In this document: one piece after another, positions 57,250 through 64,000 of the stretch | Layout: each line of letters opens with the position of its first letter | How positions within the stretch are numbered: the stretch's first letter is position 1 | Assembly (NCBI GenBank): GCA_026014485.1 | Contig: JAOZIE010000008.1 | Coordinates: forward strand, 1-64,000 | Reading direction: 5' to 3' | Source: Candidatus Bathyarchaeota archaeon | GTDB taxonomy: Archaea > Thermoproteota > Bathyarchaeia > Bathyarchaeales > Bathycorpusculaceae | Length of the DNA stretch: 64,000 nt | Translations under genes and position numbers: made by a program | The notes under the pieces: model-generated | Databases searched by the model: none | Told to the model about the DNA's origin: nothing | What the model saw: only the letters and a program-made list of their open reading frames with translations

Positions 57250-59481
57250 TTAGTAATCCGATAGGGCTTTTTGCTTCCACTCTTCACCTTTGTCAAGTTG
57301 CTCCCACTGCTGTTTCTTAACAAAACCGCCGACCTGCTCCTTGAGTTTCTTAGCTAACCGCGGACCAATCGTGGGCAAATTAGTCAAGTCGTCTAAGTTG
57401 GCGTGGCGGACGTCTTCGACGGTTTTATATCCCGCGTTGAAGAGGATTCTGCCGCGTGTGCGTCCCACGCCCTCTAGCTTCACGATGGGCAGCAACTCTT
57501 TTTTGATGCCTTTGGAGACCCGTTCATTAAACTCGTACAATAGGGGCAGCACTTCTTTTTCGCCCAGCAACCCTGCCAACTCGCCTGTGGCGTGCAGTAG
57601 CCACTTGCCGTTCTCCACGATGCGGTACAAGTCGCCGGGCTGCACCCTGAACCTCTCCAGCAGCTGCTCTTCGCTGGTTTCCTCCATCCACGCATTCATA
57701 ATCATAGCGGTCTTCAGCTCGCCAAGGTATTCTTGGAAGGTGACTGGGTCTTCCCATTCATTGGGGGGTGGAACGAAGAGTTCTTCGCGGTGCTGTTCGG
57801 CTTGGACGGCTATTATCTCGATTTCTTCGCCGTAGGGGCGCATGACGGGTCCCATGTCAGGCGTACGTGTAATGAGGTGTAGCATGCTCAGTTCCGTTAG
57901 CCTTTGCGGTTTCTGTTTGAGGGCTTGGCGGATGGTTACTGCGGTGACGGGGTCGATGTAGAGTTCGCTGGTGCGTTTGCCCAGTCGGGTGGCGATGAGG
58001 TTTTCTCTGTCCACGTACAGCAACTGCTCGTCGAAGAGGAACTTGAGTATCTTGGCTATGACGGCTTTGATGGCTTTCACGTCGTACTGATACGCATAGA
58101 AGGTTTTGCCAAAAAACTCATACACCCCCCTCTCGGTGTGCGCAAAATCCGACGCCACCGTCGCAAGCACGTGTCCCCGCAGGATTTTCTCCACTGCAAG
58201 CCGCGACCAAATCCGCTCTGGACGCGCCAAAATGAAGTTGTCCATGAGGTAGTCTTGTTCGTCGGCGTTTTTGGCTATAAGGACGGCTTCTCCGTTTTTG
58301 TCGTATTTTGGTCTGCCTGCGCGCCCCGCCATCTGCTTGTACTCTAAGACGCTTATGGGGTAGTAGCCGTAGCCTGCCTCGTAGCGGCGGTAGTCCTGAA
58401 CGATGACGACACGTGCGGGCAGGTTCATGCCGAAAGCCAGCGTCGGCGTCGCGGTGAGCACTTTGATTTTTCCCTCGCGGAACAGTTCCTCCACGATTCT
58501 GCGGTGAGCCCCACCCAAACCCGCATGGTGAAAAGCTGCGCCGCAACTAACCAGCTCCGCTAAGGATTCGCTGAGGCGGGTTTTCTCGTCTGCCGTGCGG
58601 ATTCTTTCGGCTTCACGCATCAGCGTTCTTTTGGTGGCTTTGCCCAGTTCCTTGCCTGTTTGGTCAGCGATTTTTCTGGCAAGCGACGCGGCGTTTTTGC
58701 GTGTGGAAGCGAAAACCAATGCTTGCCCACCTGTCTTCATGGTGGTTAGGGCGAGGTTGACGGTGTCATTGCTGGTTTTGCGTTCGATTTGGCGGGCGTC
58801 GCCGTCTTTGAATTGGATTTCGGTGTGGAGCAAAACGCCCTCTTTAAGGTTGACCGGTCGCCACTCGGTGATGACGTACTTTGCTTTGAGCCACGCAGCA
58901 ATTTCATCAACGTTGCCCATGGTGGCGCTTAAGGCGAGGACTTGGATGTCGGGGTTAACCTGCATGAGCCGCGCCAAAACCACCTCCAACGTAGGACCAC
59001 GCTCCGACTCGTTAAGCAGATGCACCTCGTCGGCGACAACCAACGAAATCTCATCCATCCACTTAGCACGATGCCGTAGGAGGCTGTCGGCTTTCTCGTT
59101 GGTGGTTATGATGATGTCGTATCTGCCCAGCCACGGGTCGCCGCTGTCAAAGTCGCCTGTGCTGATTCCGACGTTGACTGTTTGTCCGTTCTGTTTTCTG
59201 AGTTTGGTGTAGCGTTGGAAGTCGTCGAATTTCTCGCTGGCAAGCGCCCGCAACGGAGCCAGATAGATGACTTTGCCGCCCCGCTCCAACACATGCTTAA
59301 GACTGCAGAGCTCGGCGACAAGCGTTTTGCCGCTGGCGGTCGGGCTGGCAAGCACAAGGTTCCTGCCCCGCAGAGCCCCCGCTACCACAGCTTCCTCCTG
59401 CGGCGGATACAACTCCCCTATTCCACCCTGCAAGATGAGCTCCTTAAGCTGCATGGGGATGTCGAGTTCAGCTACCTGCAC
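57250..59481 (-). CDS. hel308: Hel308-type superfamily 2 DNA helicase
   Basis: This 743-residue Ski2/Hel308-family helicase acts at stalled forks. The Q-motif-like LYPPQEEA is followed by Walker A ASPTASGKT (residues 45-53), motif Ib PLRALASEK, DEVH (VVADEVHLL), motif III ALSATMGN and motif VI QMAGRAGRP. A winged helix and a C-terminal helix-hairpin-helix region (LTNLPTIGPRLAKKLKEQVGG in part) complete it. Archaeal members are 680-760 residues. Start is GTG at 59481, with GGTG 8 nt upstream. Confidence 0.92.
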   Translation of the reverse strand: MQVAELDIPMQLKELILQGGIGELYPPQEEAVVAGALRGRNLVLASPTASGKTLVAELCSLKHVLERGGKVIYLAPLRALASEKFDDFQRYTKLRKQNGQTVNVGISTGDFDSGDPWLGRYDIIITTNEKADSLLRHRAKWMDEISLVVADEVHLLNESERGPTLEVVLARLMQVNPDIQVLALSATMGNVDEIAAWLKAKYVITEWRPVNLKEGVLLHTEIQFKDGDARQIERKTSNDTVNLALTTMKTGGQALVFASTRKNAASLARKIADQTGKELGKATKRTLMREAERIRTADEKTRLSESLAELVSCGAAFHHAGLGGAHRRIVEELFREGKIKVLTATPTLAFGMNLPARVVIVQDYRRYEAGYGYYPISVLEYKQMAGRAGRPKYDKNGEAVLIAKNADEQDYLMDNFILARPERIWSRLAVEKILRGHVLATVASDFAHTERGVYEFFGKTFYAYQYDVKAIKAVIAKILKFLFDEQLLYVDRENLIATRLGKRTSELYIDPVTAVTIRQALKQKPQRLTELSMLHLITRTPDMGPVMRPYGEEIEIIAVQAEQHREELFVPPPNEWEDPVTFQEYLGELKTAMIMNAWMEETSEEQLLERFRVQPGDLYRIVENGKWLLHATGELAGLLGEKEVLPLLYEFNERVSKGIKKELLPIVKLEGVGRTRGRILFNAGYKTVEDVRHANLDDLTNLPTIGPRLAKKLKEQVGGFVKKQQWEQLDKGEEWKQKALSDY

Positions 59482-59828
59482 AGTTCACGCACCAACAAAC
59501 GTCAGTTCTTGTCTGGGGTATGGGGCTGTGGGGGTTAATAGTGTTTATTCGCCAAAAATGTCAGTTTCGACACGGGTTTGACGTTGTTTTTGTGTGTTTT
59601 GTTGATGCTTTTGTATACAAAAAACAAACTTGCCTTGAGGTTTCGATTTTTCCCTCAAACTTTCCGTCACTTGGGTTCTTTACAGAGCATATCAGCGAAA
59701 ATTCTCGTGCATACCCTACACTTGGTGCCTTCAGACTTTTCTGTTGGCTTATGCCTAAGCTTTTTCTACTTGAACCCACAGTATTATTTTAAGCCTGTTG
59801 TTATTTCTGTGATTATGGACGTGATTGT
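59482..59828. other. Intergenic region before the Fe-S assembly operon
   Basis: No gene is seen in about 350 bp. It contains the leftward promoter of hel308 and a TATA-like TATTATTTTAAGCC near 59781-59794 for the rightward operon, about 35-45 bp before its first start codon. Confidence 0.4.
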
Positions 59829-61052
59829 GTGGTTGAAAATGTAAAGGAGCTTCTCAAACTTCATGAGGGCATAAAACACGAAGTTTACCTTGACAACGAA
59901 AACAGCACCGTCGTCCCTCAAGAGGTGCTGGACGCGATGTTGCCTTACTACGGTAAGCTCGCCTACGGGAACCCCACATTGACTCATAAGCCTGGGTGGG
60001 AAGCCTTCACTGCCATTATGACTGCCTCTAAGCAAATTGCGGAGTCCGTGGGCGCCAAAAACTTGGAGGAAATCACGTTTACGCCAGGCGAAACCGAAGC
60101 TAACAACCTTGCCTTGATGGGAGCAGCCGCGGCGAACCCGCAGAAAGGCAAAAAAATCGTCATCAGCGAAATCGAGCCTATAAACGTCCTCAACGTCACT
60201 GACCTGCTCAAGAAGCAGGGTTACACAACCACCAAAGTCCCCGTAGACAAAGAAGGTACCCTCAGCCTCGAAAAACTAAAGGAAGCCGTGGACAAGGACA
60301 CCGCGCTGGTCAGCATTCATCTGGTGAACAACGAAATCGGCACCATCCAACCCATCAAAGAAGCAGTTGAAATAGTCAAAGACCAAAATCCCGCTGCCAT
60401 TTTCCACACCGACGCCTCCGATGCGTACGGCAGAATTCCTTTCAACGTGCAGGACCTTAAAGTGGACATGGCGACGCTGAGCAGCTTTAAGATTCTGGGG
60501 CCCCGCGGCACAGGTGCACTGTATATCCGCGAAGGCATCAACGTTGAACGCATCTTGGAGGGACCGATTGGCACGCAGAAGCTGTGGCCAGGCATCGAAA
60601 ACACGCCGCTCATCATGGGCTTCGCCAAAGCCTCCGAGTTGGCTTTCAGTAATTTCAACGCTAACGTTGCCCGAATGCGTTACCTGCGGGACAAACTAGT
60701 CAACGGTGTACTGCAAACGATGACGGATGTGAAGTTCAACGGAGCCACAGGCGACAGGCGTAGCCCTGACAACGCTAACATTAGCTTTTTGCGGTGCGAA
60801 GGCGAAGCCCTCACTATCGAGTTGAGCCTTAAAGGTGTCTACGTTAGCAGTGGTAGCGCCTGTAGCAGGCGGCTTTTGCAGCCTAGTCATGTTCTTGTTG
60901 CCCTTGGCAGGCATTTTAGTGAAGCTCACGGCAGCATCCTCATGAAGACGACGCGGTACCAGACAGAGGAAGATATTAATTATGTGTTGGATTCGATTCC
61001 TAGCTCAGTGGAGCGCATAAGAGGCATCGTGGGCTCTACAGGAGTGGATTAA
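59829..61052 (+). CDS. Cysteine desulfurase-like aminotransferase (NifS/IscS family)
   Basis: This 407-residue PLP enzyme is of the NifS group. The N-terminal YLDNENSTVVP replaces the usual YLDNNATT. The PLP lysine is in SSFKILGPRGTGAL (usually SAHK), and the phosphate/PLP region reads HTDASDAYG (usually HxDAxQ). The catalytic Cys is kept in SSGSACSRR. It would supply sulfur to the IscU-like protein encoded 2 bp downstream. The substitutions around the cofactor suggest altered activity. Start GTG 59829. Confidence 0.8.
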   Translation: MVENVKELLKLHEGIKHEVYLDNENSTVVPQEVLDAMLPYYGKLAYGNPTLTHKPGWEAFTAIMTASKQIAESVGAKNLEEITFTPGETEANNLALMGAAAANPQKGKKIVISEIEPINVLNVTDLLKKQGYTTTKVPVDKEGTLSLEKLKEAVDKDTALVSIHLVNNEIGTIQPIKEAVEIVKDQNPAAIFHTDASDAYGRIPFNVQDLKVDMATLSSFKILGPRGTGALYIREGINVERILEGPIGTQKLWPGIENTPLIMGFAKASELAFSNFNANVARMRYLRDKLVNGVLQTMTDVKFNGATGDRRSPDNANISFLRCEGEALTIELSLKGVYVSSGSACSRRLLQPSHVLVALGRHFSEAHGSILMKTTRYQTEEDINYVLDSIPSSVERIRGIVGSTGVD

Positions 61053-61054
61053 CC

Positions 61055-61564
61055 TTGTCGCGTGTACCCCTACCCTACACAGCTAAAGTTTTGGATTTGT
61101 TCCGTAACCCAAAGAACCTTGGAAAAATGGAGGACGCCACCGTCGTTGCCGTGGCAGGCAACCCCGCATGCGGAGACATGGTGACCTTCTACCTGAAAAT
61201 CTCAGACCAAGAAGTCATCGAGAAAGCCACGTTTGAAAGCTACGGATGCGCCGCTAACATAGCCACCAGCAGCATCGTCACCGAAATAATAAAAGGCTTA
61301 ACCTTGAAAGCCGCGTGGGAAGACATCACGTGGAAAAAAGTCACTGAAGAAGTCGGCGGGTTACCCAGCATAAAATTCCACTGCGGCGTCCTCGCCGTCG
61401 GCGCCTTGAAGCGGGCAATCAGGCTATACTTTGAGAAGAAAGGCGCAGCGCCCGAGTGGCTGCCTAAAGACCACACGTTTGAGGAGAAGCAGGCGCTGGA
61501 AGAAGAGGAACTCGCCAAAATGCTGAGTAAACGGCTCAAGACTGCTGAGGAAGAGAAAAAATAG
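61055..61564 (+). CDS. IscU/NifU-like Fe-S scaffold protein
   Basis: The 169-residue scaffold has the three conserved cysteines in NPACGDMV, YGCAANIA and FHCGVLAV, which hold the nascent Fe-S cluster; the Asp after the first Cys is also present. The C-terminal 40 residues are an extra acidic/basic helix beyond the usual IscU length. Start is TTG at 61055, 2 bp after the NifS stop. Co-transcribed with both desulfurase genes. Confidence 0.88.
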   Translation: MSRVPLPYTAKVLDLFRNPKNLGKMEDATVVAVAGNPACGDMVTFYLKISDQEVIEKATFESYGCAANIATSSIVTEIIKGLTLKAAWEDITWKKVTEEVGGLPSIKFHCGVLAVGALKRAIRLYFEKKGAAPEWLPKDHTFEEKQALEEEELAKMLSKRLKTAEEEKK

Positions 61565-61566
61565 CT

Positions 61567-62805
61567 ATGTTCGACGTTCAACGCGTTCGCGAAGACTTCC
61601 CCATCTTGAAGCGGAAAATCAACAGCTACCCCCTCATCTACTTCGACAACGCCGCCACCACACAGAAGCCTCAGCAGGTTCTTGACGCGGAACGGGACTT
61701 CTACGAGAACCACAACGGCAACGTCCACCGCGCAGTGCACACCCTCAGCCAAGAAGCCACTGACCTCTACGAAGCCGCCCGCGAAACCACCGCCAAATTC
61801 ATCGGCGCCAAAAACTCCGCAGAAGTCGTTTTTGTGAGGGGCACCACCGAAGCCATAAACCTTGTCGCGTACAGTTGGGGAATACCCAACCTTAAGGCAG
61901 GCGACGAAATCCTTGTTTCTACAATGGAGCACCACAGCAACATCGTTCCATGGGAACTCGCCGCGAAACTCACGGGCTGCACCGTAAGATACGGCAAAGT
62001 CCACCCCGACGGCACCTTGGACACCGCGGATTTCGAGGGCAAATTCAACAAAAACACCAAACTCGCCAGCTTAAGCCAAGTCAGCAACGTCAGCGGCGTC
62101 ATAAACGACGTGAAACACATAGCCAAAGTCGCCCACGAGCATGGCGCCTTGATGCTGGTGGATGGCGCGCAGTCGGTTCCCCACATGCCCGTGGACGTGG
62201 CGGATTTGGATGTGGATTTTCTGGCGTTCAGCGGGCACAAGATGCTGGGACCCACAGGCATCGGTGTGCTGTACGCTAAGAAGCCGTTGCTGGAGCAGAT
62301 GTCTCCTTTCGAAGGCGGCGGCGAGATGATACGGGATGTCACTGTGAATCAGCAGACGGAGCGTTGTGGCATAAGCTGGAATGACCCTCCGTGGAAGTTC
62401 GAGGCGGGCACCCCCAACATATGTGGCGCCGTCGCCCTCGCAGCAGCCATCAAGTACCTGCAGCATTTGGGTATGGCAGAAATTTTCCAGCATGAAAAAG
62501 AGTTAACCGTGTATGCCATGGAGCAGATGCTTTCCTGCTGCACTAAACTGAGGCTTTACGGAACCACCGATGCCTCCCTCAAATGCGGCATCATGCCCTT
62601 TGGCGTGGAAGGCTTAAGCAGCCACGACGTCGCACTGTTCTTGGACAACTACGGCGTCATGATACGCAGCGGCTACCACTGCGCCCAGCCTCTACACCAA
62701 GTTTTCAACTTAGCATCCAGCGCAAGAGCCAGCTTCTACATCTACAACACCAAAGAGGAAGTGGACCGCTTCGTGAAGATTCTCAAGGAGATGGAGCAGT
62801 TCTAA
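61567..62805 (+). CDS. sufS: Cysteine desulfurase, SufS type
   Basis: This 412-residue group II cysteine desulfurase has the PLP lysine in FSGHKMLGPTGIGVLY. The catalytic cysteine is in SGYHCAQPLHQ, and the N-terminal YFDNAATTQKP and GNVHRAVHTLSQ are typical of SufS. It releases sulfur from Cys as a persulfide. The SufS and NifS copies in one operon differ clearly, so they may serve different targets. The stop overlaps the next start (TAATG). Confidence 0.93.
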   Translation: MFDVQRVREDFPILKRKINSYPLIYFDNAATTQKPQQVLDAERDFYENHNGNVHRAVHTLSQEATDLYEAARETTAKFIGAKNSAEVVFVRGTTEAINLVAYSWGIPNLKAGDEILVSTMEHHSNIVPWELAAKLTGCTVRYGKVHPDGTLDTADFEGKFNKNTKLASLSQVSNVSGVINDVKHIAKVAHEHGALMLVDGAQSVPHMPVDVADLDVDFLAFSGHKMLGPTGIGVLYAKKPLLEQMSPFEGGGEMIRDVTVNQQTERCGISWNDPPWKFEAGTPNICGAVALAAAIKYLQHLGMAEIFQHEKELTVYAMEQMLSCCTKLRLYGTTDASLKCGIMPFGVEGLSSHDVALFLDNYGVMIRSGYHCAQPLHQVFNLASSARASFYIYNTKEEVDRFVKILKEMEQF

Positions 62806-63074
62806 TGGCAACCCTAGAAGATTACGTGGCGCGCGTCGAAGGTACCTGCGGCGCAGAAAAAGATGTCATAGTCACCTTCCGATACGAAAAAAAGGAGCAA
62901 GCCATCGCAAGCATACTCAAAAAAGCCACCCTCAAAAACAGCCTGCAGGGCATAATTCACGAGTTAACTTTCGATGGCATATCCTTCCGCGTTTACAGCA
63001 GCGGCAAAGCCATCTTCCGAAGCGTAAAAAACAGGGAAGAACTCAACCGCCTCTTGTCGACGCTTCTGCTTTAA
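62805..63074 (+). CDS. Small hypothetical protein of the Fe-S assembly operon
   Basis: The 89-residue protein is of unrecognised family: an N-terminal helix with one Cys (C15), a central beta strand VIVTFRYEKKEQAIASILKKA, and LTFDGISFRVYSSGKAIFRSVKN, an alpha/beta pattern. Its start overlaps the sufS stop (TAATG), so it is translationally coupled. It could help target or regulate the desulfurase. The longer frame from 62583 lies inside sufS and is not used. Confidence 0.65.
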   Translation: MATLEDYVARVEGTCGAEKDVIVTFRYEKKEQAIASILKKATLKNSLQGIIHELTFDGISFRVYSSGKAIFRSVKNREELNRLLSTLLL

Positions 63075-63079
63075 CGCCT

Positions 63080-64000
63080 TTATCTTTTAATCCGCACTTT
63101 GGTTCGGCTAATCCAGTTAAACACAGGCACGGCTGAACCCTTTAGCCAATTTGGCAGGGCGTCTTTTGCTTCTCTATGCAGCCCCAGCTTAGTTGCCAAG
63201 CGACCCTTTTTGGTGAGGCGAACAAAATACCGCGTTAGCGTGCATTTGGTGAAGCCGTTGTTTATCTTGAAGTTGTCCAGCGACGGGTGGTTGCCCATTC
63301 TGCCGTACATGAGCCACGACGCATTTTCCGCGGCGCAGACCTCCACCGCTTTTGCCACAAGCGCGTTGTTAAGGGCTTTATCCCAGTGTTTCTGCAGCGA
63401 AAGAATCTGCGCCATAACCGTTATCTGGTCACCGTCTACCAGCTGCACAAACCCCACCAATTCGCCTTCCAAGTATGCTCCGATGAAGGTGCTGTTGGCC
63501 GTAGCAAACAACACTCTTTTGACATCCTGCGGTCTCCAGCCGTAATGTGAAAATGCTCTGCCCTGCCGAATCGGCGTTTCATTGAAAATCCTGCTTATAC
63601 CCTCTGCCAGCTGCTCCGACGCCTCAACCACCTCGGTTTTCACGCCGCTTTTCTCGGCTTTGCGAATCATGTTCCGCGTTTTCTTTCCAACTTTAGCAAG
63701 CCACTCGCTGTAGGGGATGATTTGGAGAAGCGCGATGTTATCCTCTGCCCTCAGCCACTTGCTGGACGGTGCGTTGATGGGGCTGCACCATGTCCGCTCC
63801 ACAAAAGAGTATATGTCTACTCCCCGCTCTGCAAGCTTTGCAAGGAAACCGTCGGATGGGTAGCCGTCTTTTACGTATTCGTACTGTTCTTGGTACTTGG
63901 CGACTTTGGCAAAGCCCCGTTTTCGCACGGCTAAGTTGTCGAACTGGGTGTCCACTTGCAGAAGTGTCTTGAGCGTTCTGTAGTAGGGTCCTCTGTGGTT
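63080..64000 (-). CDS. FemAB/GNAT-like acyltransferase (partial, runs off right edge)
   Basis: At least 306 residues are visible. Although a GTG lies at 63955, the frame stays open to the edge with protein-like sequence (RGPYYRTLKTLLQ), so the N-terminus is probably outside. The protein resembles the GNAT/FemAB superfamily: IPYSEWLAKVGKKTRNMIRKAEKSGVK in the first half (split at about residues 90-116) and GAYLEGELVGFVQLV in the acetyl/aminoacyl domain. Such enzymes transfer acyl or aminoacyl groups to amines. Specificity is unknown. Confidence 0.72.
   Translation of the reverse strand, partial: NHRGPYYRTLKTLLQVDTQFDNLAVRKRGFAKVAKYQEQYEYVKDGYPSDGFLAKLAERGVDIYSFVERTWCSPINAPSSKWLRAEDNIALLQIIPYSEWLAKVGKKTRNMIRKAEKSGVKTEVVEASEQLAEGISRIFNETPIRQGRAFSHYGWRPQDVKRVLFATANSTFIGAYLEGELVGFVQLVDGDQITVMAQILSLQKHWDKALNNALVAKAVEVCAAENASWLMYGRMGNHPSLDNFKINNGFTKCTLTRYFVRLTKKGRLATKLGLHREAKDALPNWLKGSAVPVFNWISRTKVRIKR

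Noticed and set aside
62583-62804. Frame upstream of the small Fe-S operon gene
   Set aside because: It lies inside sufS in another frame; the TAATG overlap defines the start at 62805.
1-64000. CRISPR arrays, rRNA genes and insertion sequences
   Set aside because: No regularly spaced repeats, rRNA-like segments or transposase-like proteins were seen; the only tandem repeat is the 30-bp coding repeat at the left edge.

Overview
The window reads as a chromosome segment of an anaerobic archaeon. The archaeal evidence is the five-subunit acetyl-CoA decarbonylase/synthase (ACDS) set cdhABCDE, two deoxyhypusine synthases, coenzyme F420 biosynthesis (cofE) with FrhB-type proteins, a Hel308 helicase, an archaeal-type fructose-1,6-bisphosphate aldolase/phosphatase, a Dph6-like PP-loop protein, TrmB/ArsR/Lrp-type regulators and TATA-type promoters. 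ACDS together with an ADP-forming acyl-CoA synthetase and no visible methanogenesis genes fits an acetogenic Bathyarchaeia-like lineage. That assignment is an inference from gene content. Many genes appear to start with TTG or GTG, and I placed starts using ribosome-binding sites (SD) and family N-termini.

Layout. 1-4.3 kb: end of a surface-anchored protein, a membrane-bound HTH regulator with a palindromic site upstream, a radical SAM/SPASM enzyme and small unknowns. 4.5-9.4 kb: a five-gene operon for a cytoplasmic NAD-linked [NiFe] hydrogenase of HoxEFUYH type. 9.5-17.4 kb: arginyl-tRNA synthetase, a histone-deacetylase-fold enzyme, a polyferredoxin, a GalT-like protein, and two deoxyhypusine synthase paralogues around a membrane HTH protein. 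17.5-22.1 kb: a divergent cluster of RimK-like ATP-grasp, RLAN-domain protein, GCS2 carboxylate-amine ligase, YkgJ-type Cys-cluster protein and an Lrp-type regulator, probably an amide-ligase system. 22.2-28.5 kb: SCP2 protein, CofE, a large acyl-CoA synthetase fused to an acetyltransferase, and a MetF-like/FrhB-like pair. 28.6-40.8 kb: a C1 island, namely TrmB regulator, lone TrmB-like sensor domain, two CooC nickel-insertion ATPases, cdhABCDE, a ferredoxin, a second TrmB regulator and CooT. 41-46.5 kb: Dph6-like protein, MscS channel, then a segment carrying two decayed copies of the 3' part of a tRNA-Arg(CCG), all in the orientation of the intact gene at 46.35 kb. It contains a PH-like protein and a tandem-HTH membrane regulator sharing the same 16-bp palindrome in their promoters. 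46.5-64 kb: mostly housekeeping genes (FBP aldolase/phosphatase, GT4 glycosyltransferase, PurB, an asparagine-synthetase-like protein without its Cys nucleophile, Hel308) and a NifS-IscU-SufS Fe-S assembly operon. A FemAB/GNAT-like gene runs off the right edge.

How it may work together (inference). The hydrogenase would supply reduced nucleotide, MetF/FrhB could act in the methyl branch, and ACDS with CooC/CooT would form acetyl-CoA from CO2 and a methyl-pterin. The ADP-forming synthetase could convert acetyl-CoA to acetate with ATP formation. TrmB and membrane HTH regulators beside these loci suggest local one-component control. No CRISPR array, rRNA or insertion sequence was seen.
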